A DNA stretch of 64,000 nt from Carettochelys insculpta (taxonomy: Eukaryota > Chordata > Testudines > Carettochelyidae), in assembly GCF_033958435.1 (NCBI RefSeq), contig NC_134142.1:95861001-95925000 (forward strand). The letters run 5' to 3'. Of this stretch, positions 58,703 to 64,000 are shown piece by piece; within the stretch, counting starts at the first letter, position 1, and each line of letters begins with the position of its first letter. The notes under the pieces are model-generated. The model had not been told where the DNA came from. It did no database searches and was given only the letters and a program-made list of their open reading frames with translations. Made by a program: the position numbers and the translations under genes.

Positions 58703-60305
58703 TTGCCAGAGAGTAGTTATCAATGGTTCGCAGTCATGCTGGAAGGGCACAATGAGTGGGGTTCCTCAGGGATCAATTCTATGTCTGGTTCTGTTCAATG
58801 CCTTCATTAATGATTAAGATAATGGCATGGAGAATACACTTGTAAAGCTTGATAGCTGAAACAGGATTGCAAATGCTTTGGGATCTGGACAAACTGGAGA
58901 AATGGTCTGAGATAAACTGGATGAAATTCAATAAGGACAAAAGCAGAGTTCTGTGCTTAGGAGAGAACAATCGGTTGCACACATACAAAAGGGGAAATGA
59001 CTGCCAGGAAAGAAATACTGTAGGAAGAGATCTGGAGGTCATAGTGGACCACCAGGTAAATAGGAATATACAGCGCAGCACTTAACTTACGTGAGTTAAG
59101 CTAGTCAAAAAAATCAAACATCATTCCGTGTCTTTTAGCAGGAGCATTGTAAGCAAGACACAAAAAGCAATTCTTCCACTCTACTCAGTACACTGATGAG
59201 GCCTCAGTTGTGTCTAGGTCTGGGTGCCACACTTTAGGAAAGATGTGGCCAAATTGGAGAAAGTCCAGAGAAGAGCAATAAAAATGATTAAAGGTCTAGA
59301 AAACAGGACCTATGAGGGAAAGCTGAAAGAACAAGGTCTGTTTAGTCTGGGAAAGAGAATACTAAGCTATGATATAATAATGGCTTTCAAGTACCTAAAA
59401 AGGTTGTTACAAGGAAGGGGAAGAAAAATTATTCTAAACTCTGAAGTTAGGACAAGAAGTAATGGTCTTAAACTTAAGCAAGGAAGGCTTTGGTTGGACT
59501 TTAGGAAAAGCTTTCTATCAGGGCGGTTAATCCCTGGAATAAATTGCCTATGTAGGTTATGGAATCTCCATCACTGGAGATTTTTACGAGCATGTTAGAC
59601 AAATACCTGTCAGGGATGGTCTAGATGAGTGGTTCTTAACCTTTACAGCAGCCTGCACCCCTTTGGTTCTCGCACTCCTTATCAAAAATGGAGATGGAGG
59701 GCCTATACTCATTTAAATGCATATTAAATATATGTAAAATAGTTTTATGTTGCTACTTACCACAAATAATATTACAGTAGTCATACAAAAATATGCAAGT
59801 ACTACCCAGAAATGTTGCGGAGTTTGCTGTGAAAGTAAACTGTAACCGACACGCTAACAGCGGCTCACTGAATTCAGACAAAACTGCTGTGCTGCCACAT
59901 CATCATCTGCACTTGGTTCAAGACATACCCCATAATGTGGTGGTACACTGCATTATGTAGCGAGATAATTTCACTACAATCAACTTAAAAACTTGAAAAT
60001 AAATTTTCTGTTTGTATAGTACATTAATTGTTAAAAAATGTATAATGTTAACGAATACATAGGTTTCATGAAGCAAAGAAGTTGTACTTATATGCCTGTG
60101 CTTAATTTGCGTTTGCGATGATTTACCTTCTAAAAAATCTGGCATGTCTCGCCCCCCCACAGAAGGGGCATCATGCACCCACAGGGGATTTGTGCACCAC
60201 AGGTTAAGAACCACTGGTCTAGATAGTGTTTGGTCTTCCTGTGAGTGCAGGGAACTAGACTTGATGACCTCTCAAGGTTCCTTCCAGTCCTGTGAGTCTA
60301 TATGA
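58703..60305 (+). mobile_element. CR1 LINE 3' part, interrupted by a hAT element
   Basis: Runs from the RT region (GAGAGTAGTTATCAATGGTT at 58713) through the ORF2 C-terminus to the 3' tail at about 60305. The part 59627-60216 is a nested hAT element. ORF2 traces lie in separate frames: 58849-59085 (LDKLEKWSE, MKFNKDKSRVL) and 59224-59598 (LEKVQRRAIKMIKGLENRTY). The second matches 54479-54751 on the other strand, [16 protein letters not shown]. Dead copy. Confidence 0.9.
59627..60216. mobile_element. 590-bp hAT-type element nested in CR1, perfect 8-bp target duplication
   Basis: Ends GAGTGGTTCTTAACCT on the left and, reversed, CAGTGGTTCTTAACCT on the right: a 16-bp terminal inverted repeat with one mismatch, at the first base. 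GTCTAGAT occurs on both flanks (59619-59626 and 60217-60224). Removing the element and one flank joins the CR1 text correctly. No transposase frame. Confidence 0.93.
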
Positions 60306-60879
60306 CCTTTTGGTATCCATCACACTTCTCAAGAAAACAACACTGGGGACCACTGAACACTGTATTTTATTTTGTTTTGGTTTTGTTTTTAAATTAGAAT
60401 GCTACTGTCTCTTGCTCTTTGTTCCTTTTCTTCACAGTCTCCCTGTACTGTATTTTCTATTCCCTCTGGTTGCTGGTCCATTTTCATCCTGTTCACTTAC
60501 TGGATTCCCTTTGCCTTTCTGCTGCCTTTTCAAACAATTTTTCCTTAGCAGAAATCAAACTTAATAACGTTCAAACACAAGCTGAGTTGTTGAACCCACA
60601 AACATTTAAAGTTAGGCAAAATGAATCAGTCAGTATCAAATTAATGTACATTCAAATGGTGTGGTACTGGCTTACAGGCTAGATAGGTAGTCACAAAGGA
60701 ACAGTATACAAGGGATAATATCCAGTATCCAAAAGAAAATAAAAGGAGAAAAAAAGATGGTTTTCCATAACCTTTTTTCATTAAAAATTAATTAATTGTT
60801 TTCCATTAGATGCTCTTTGTCCATATGGACAGCTGTATCAGTGCCTTTCTGTTTCAAACACTTGAATTCTTTCCTGTAT
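60306..60879. other. Unassigned DNA
   Basis: No gene; AT-rich low-complexity text near 60360-60390 and a TTATTA run at 60880-60898. Confidence 0.45.
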
Positions 60880-61200
60880 TATTACTATTATTATTATTAA
60901 ACCTGATTATTTATGATTTGTACTATATCAGCTCCTAATAACCCTCCAGCAGAAAAGGGTCCTATTGTGCTAGGGAACACAACAACCAACAGCCACAAAG
61001 ATCTTGTAGATCTTCTGAGGCCAGACTCAAAGGGGAGCACTGTTATCAACGTCTTACAGGTTAGGTAACTGAGACACACAGAAAATCGATAACCCCTAAA
61101 GTAATTTGTGAAATAGGCAAGAATTTAATCCAGTGCTCCTGACTTCAAGTTCAATGCCTTAACCACAAGGTCATCCTTCCTCATAAACACCAATCCAGTA
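60880..61200 (-). mobile_element. MIR-like SINE and adjoining old repeat
   Basis: GTTATCAACGTCTTACAGGT, AACTGAGACACACAGAAAAT and TCCAGTGCTCCTGACTT, then AATGCCTTAACCAC, are the reverse of MIR. The left part (GGTCCTATTGTGCTAGGGAA) resembles another widespread old reptile repeat that often joins it. Confidence 0.55.
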
Positions 61201-62029
61201 ACAGCCCCATCAGTGCATACCAAATGAATGGCTTCATAGGCTGAGTCTATACTATGAGATAAATTCAAATGTAAGGCAATTAGCTCGATATGACCATGTG
61301 ACTGTCTTCACTGTAAATACCATTAGCTCGATTTAGGGAGCACTAACATCGAGACTACAATATCTCTGTTTCCTGATGGGTGTCGCGTCAAGCCCGAATT
61401 CAGAAGTTTGATTAAAGACCAGTGTGGAAGCTCCATGTCTTAAAATCTAATTTATTAGCCTCCAGAGGTGTCCTGTATGTAACCCACAATGCCCCTCAGT
61501 GCTCCTCTCTGGCTGCTGCTCTCCAGTGACAGGAAGACCATGAATTTCAAAGTGCAGCAGGAAGCCTGTGGCTGCGGGCTCATGTTTGTATGAGAGCCTG
61601 AGAAATGTTTTTCTTTCTTTGCTGTTAGTGCTGTGAGCCCATCTACCCTATTTGTAACAAATAGCCCCTGGATGGAGTTTGTGGCTCTGTGTCTACACTT
61701 GTTATTTTTTTCTGCGATGCCTGGCACCAGCCACTGCCCTGCTGCACCACGTGGCAACAAGGCTGTGGTGGGGGTTGTGCTGACATAAGAGGCTGAGAAA
61801 CTTCTCAGTGGTTTACATTTGTGTGCAAAGCCCCTTCCCTCCCCCACAGGCACCCACATGGTCTGGGTCTTTCCTGCACTGTGCCATATTATGTTGGTAG
61901 CCCCCAACCCAATAAAAGGATGTGTCTGCTGTTTGGTGCTGAGCATGCTGCCAGGAAGGCCCATGTCAGAGGTTGCATTTAGTGCTCTAAGGCCAGGAAA
62001 GATATTTAGAGACTTGCAGCTGCTGTGGA

Positions 62030-62275
62030 GAAGTCTCCCCCAGTGGCTAAGATACTTGGGGAGGACCACTCAACTGCCCCCCCTCCAAAGCACCCCCCCC
62101 ACATCTATAGTGGGGCTTGCTGCCCTTGGGGGGAAGTCTCCCCCAGTGACTAAGATACTCAGAAAGGACCACTTCAACTGGCCCCCTACTGAACCCGCCC
62201 ATGCCCCTATTGTGGCTTGCTGCTCCCAGGGGGAAGTATCCCCCAGTGGCTAAGATATTCGGGGGGAATGCTCCA
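62030..62275. repeat. Tandem array 1, unit about 100 bp, about 2.4 copies
   Basis: Units start with GAAGTCTCCCCCAGTGGCTA at 62030, with near copies at 62133 and 62233 (GAAGTATCC at the third). Each has AAGATACT(T/C) and GGACCACT-type strings (the third lacks the latter) and ends in GCTTGCTGC(T/C)C and a GGGGG run. It lies inside the 2.26-kb element. Confidence 0.85.
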
Positions 62276-62545
62276 GCTACTTCAGCAGGCACAGACCACA
62301 GCACCTCCCCGACACCCTGCCAAAAATATTTTCAGGAGCTTGCTGTCCATTGCAGACACCTTCTGGTTTTATATTTTAGTTATAACATCTTTTTGCTAAT
62401 ATCTGCTATCTGTCTTCCTGCTTTGACCCCCTCAGAAACATGAAGCTGGGGTCTAGTTGAGATTCCTATTTGTGTTATAAGTTCAGTGTACGATATTTTG
62501 CTGACATCACCTGTGTTGGCATTATCTGTGTAGTGAAGGGGAAAG

Positions 62546-63125
62546 TCAAAAATTCTTTTTTTCCTCGATTTTTCTATCCTCTTTTTTCTAACTTTACAAT
62601 TCAGTCCAGGACCCTGTATTAGTTTCAGGGATCACATGCAATTATGGAAGGTGGGACACTGAGTGGATGGCCAGTTGGGAACACAGTTGTTGCACCCTGT
62701 TGGCAATATAATGAGTGGGGAAACCAAAAATAATTTTTCCTACACTTTTCTATCCTCTTTCTTTTAACTTTATAATGCAGTCCAGGCCCCTGTATTATTT
62801 TCAGGGATCCCATGCAATGATGGGAGATCAGACAGCAGTGGATGGCCTGTTGAGAACACAGTCATTGCACAGAAGCCTTACAGTGCACCGGAAAGCCAAA
62901 GACTCTCCCCAGCAGCAACTCTCTTTTCTGAAAATTTTCCTATCTTCTCATTCTTCATGCTTTTCAGGATCCCTGTATTAGTTTTAATAAAGTCAAAAAT
63001 CTTTTTTCCCTAGACTTTTCTATCCTCTTTCTTCTAACTTTGAGGGTCCCTGTATTATTTTCAGGGACTGGCATATTTTCAGGAATTGGATGCAATCATG
63101 GGTGGGGGACACTCAGTGGATGGCC
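62546..63125. repeat. Tandem array 2, unit about 176-190 bp, about 3.5 copies
   Basis: The marker TTTCTATCCT occurs at 62571, 62747 and 63017, with a decayed version at 62936. Each marker is followed by a TTCTAACTTT-like string, then CCTGTATTA(T/G)TTTCAGGGA, then GCAAT(T/G/C)ATG and GTGGATGGCC. The last interval is only about 80 bp, so one unit is partly deleted. Confidence 0.8.
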
Positions 63126-63497
63126 AGGTGAGAGTTTAGCTACAGAAGAAAGACATTTTTGTAAATGTTTTTGTTGTCTGTGTGGATGCCCTACTGTCTA
63201 CTGTGTGGACATTTGCTCAGTATGGGAGGGGAATGAGGACAACGCAATGTGGGAAGATGATGTCAAAGACCAGCAAACATACCCGGAATGCTATGGGGAT
63301 GAGGGAACTTGGGGTAAGGTCTCACAATGCACTACTGCAACAGTTGATGTTTGCCAATTTAAGTCTGGCAGCAATGAGTTGACTTTGTGAGGAGCACATG
63401 GGAAGTGAGGATGGTCAAATTCAAACTTATTAATTCCAGAATTACAAAATCAATATTAATAAATTCAAATTTATCTCATAGTGTAGACATAGCCATA

Positions 63498-63610
63498 CAT
63501 TTTAAGTCATATAGTCTGAACTTCTGCATAATACAGGCAATAGCATTTCATCCAAGAATCCCTGCCTTAAAACCACATTTTCTGGTTGAATTAGAGCATA
63601 TATTTTAGAA
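63498..63610 (-). mobile_element. CR1-like LINE 3' fragment, target of the 2.26-kb element
   Basis: TTTTAAGTCATATAGTCTGA and TTCTGCATAATACAGGCAAT are the reverse of a CR1-type 3' UTR. The left flank of the big element ends TTCATA, which joins naturally to this text, so the element probably inserted in the CR1 tail. Confidence 0.6.
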
Positions 63611-64000
63611 AGTCATCCAGCACTGAATTCAATGCATGCTGAAGTCACCCTCAGTGCCCCACAGATTTTACAAGAGTTGGGACAAGATAATGGAAGAGAA
63701 AATAACATTTTTGTCTCCTGCTCAAGTTAACAAAAAGCAGCCAATCAAACCATTGATTAATCATATCAAGGGGACAAGAAAATAGAGCAAAACCTCCTGG
63801 CTTAAAAGAGGGTACAGAATGAAAAAGATTATTAAAAAATATTAATAGCTACTCTTCAGAGACTGTGAAAACACTAAGGGCAAATTCTTCCCTTGGAGAT
63901 GTGCACATGGCTTCACTGACTTCAGTGGGTGACCTATGGATGCACCCAGTGGCATATGTTCTCTTATAGGGTGGCAGTGAATGAAAAAAAGAAGGTCTCT
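63611..64000. other. Unassigned DNA at the right edge
   Basis: No gene seen. A TTCACTGACTTCAGTGGGTG string at 63911 belongs to the dispersed palindromic motif set. Confidence 0.45.

Larger units (their letters stand above)
61239..63494. mobile_element. 2,256-bp element with long terminal inverted repeats and internal tandem arrays
   Basis: Left end GGCTGAGTCTATACTATGAG and right end, reversed, GGCTATGTCTACACTATGAG agree at about 27 of the first 32 bases, including ACTATGAGATAAATT. ATA flanks both sides (61236-61238 and 63495-63497), a possible 3-bp target duplication. The GGC-ends plus 3-bp duplication suggest a PIF/Harbinger-like family, but no transposase is present; the 204-codon minus frame (61455-62069) has no domain. 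Two unrelated tandem arrays lie inside, at 62030-62275 and 62546-63125. Confidence 0.75.

Noticed and set aside
59627..60216. Alternative reading as part of the CR1 3' UTR
   Set aside because: The 8-bp duplication and terminal inverted repeats show a separate insertion, and CR1 text resumes exactly after it.
61455..62069. 204-codon minus-strand open frame, the second longest in the window
   Set aside because: It lies wholly inside the 2.26-kb transposon-like element and crosses the start of a tandem array. It has no domain, motif or plausible codon pattern.

Overview
The window is vertebrate nuclear DNA, most likely from a turtle. It holds one recognisable protein gene, an intact single-exon KCNA4 (Kv1.4 potassium channel, + strand, 4108-6102), near the left end. 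The repeat complement points to a sauropsid, and within that to a turtle: CR1 LINE fragments on both strands, GIY-YIG Penelope-like elements (PLEs) with many short tail copies, hAT-type non-autonomous transposons, palindromic MITE-like elements and old MIR-type SINEs. A soft-shelled turtle is a guess from remembered repeat text.

Layout. 1-1740 is unassigned. 1930-2620 is CpG-rich and is the best candidate for the KCNA4 promoter and non-coding first exon, with a possible splice donor at 2602. 2620-4107 is the putative intron and 5' leader: a good acceptor at 3688-3690 would leave a roughly 417-base leader with six upstream ATGs. 4108-6102 is the coding sequence. The 3' UTR follows, with AATAAA signals at 6214, 7284 and 7460. 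From about 7.5 kb to the right edge (over 56 kb) I find no cellular gene. This matches my recollection that the region 3' of KCNA4 is a large gene desert in mammals.

The desert is a layered record of transposons. PLE material lies at 13627-13706, 14105-14990 (GIY-YIG coding remnant), 23850-24520 (older GIY-YIG remnant), 33086-33178, 34077-34298 (head-to-head inverted pair), 37227-37350 and 39671-39786. Palindromic MITE-like elements lie at 15428-15870, 22634-23069, 33408-33841 and 40618-41026. hAT-type elements lie at 28892-29055 (164 bp, perfect 8-bp target duplication), 39247-39565, 48528-49223, 57213-57702 and 59627-60216 (nested in a CR1, perfect 8-bp duplication). CR1/L3 fragments lie at 46005-46290, 50030-50560, 54243-55370, 56600-56790, 57760-58005, 58703-60305 and 63498-63610. 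MIR-like SINEs lie at 11798-11930, 35985-36200, 52760-52850 and 60880-61200. A 2,256-bp element at 61239-63494 has terminal inverted repeats, no transposase, and two different internal tandem arrays; it appears to have landed in a CR1 tail.

I found no CRISPR array, operon, tRNA or rRNA gene. The items most worth follow-up are the large array-containing inverted-repeat element, the PLE family whose 3' tail is also scattered as short and inverted copies, a palindromic MITE carrying four perfect POU octamers, and a dispersed palindromic motif built around CATTGACTTCAGTGG. All repeat assignments come from reading and memory of consensus sequences, not from a database search.
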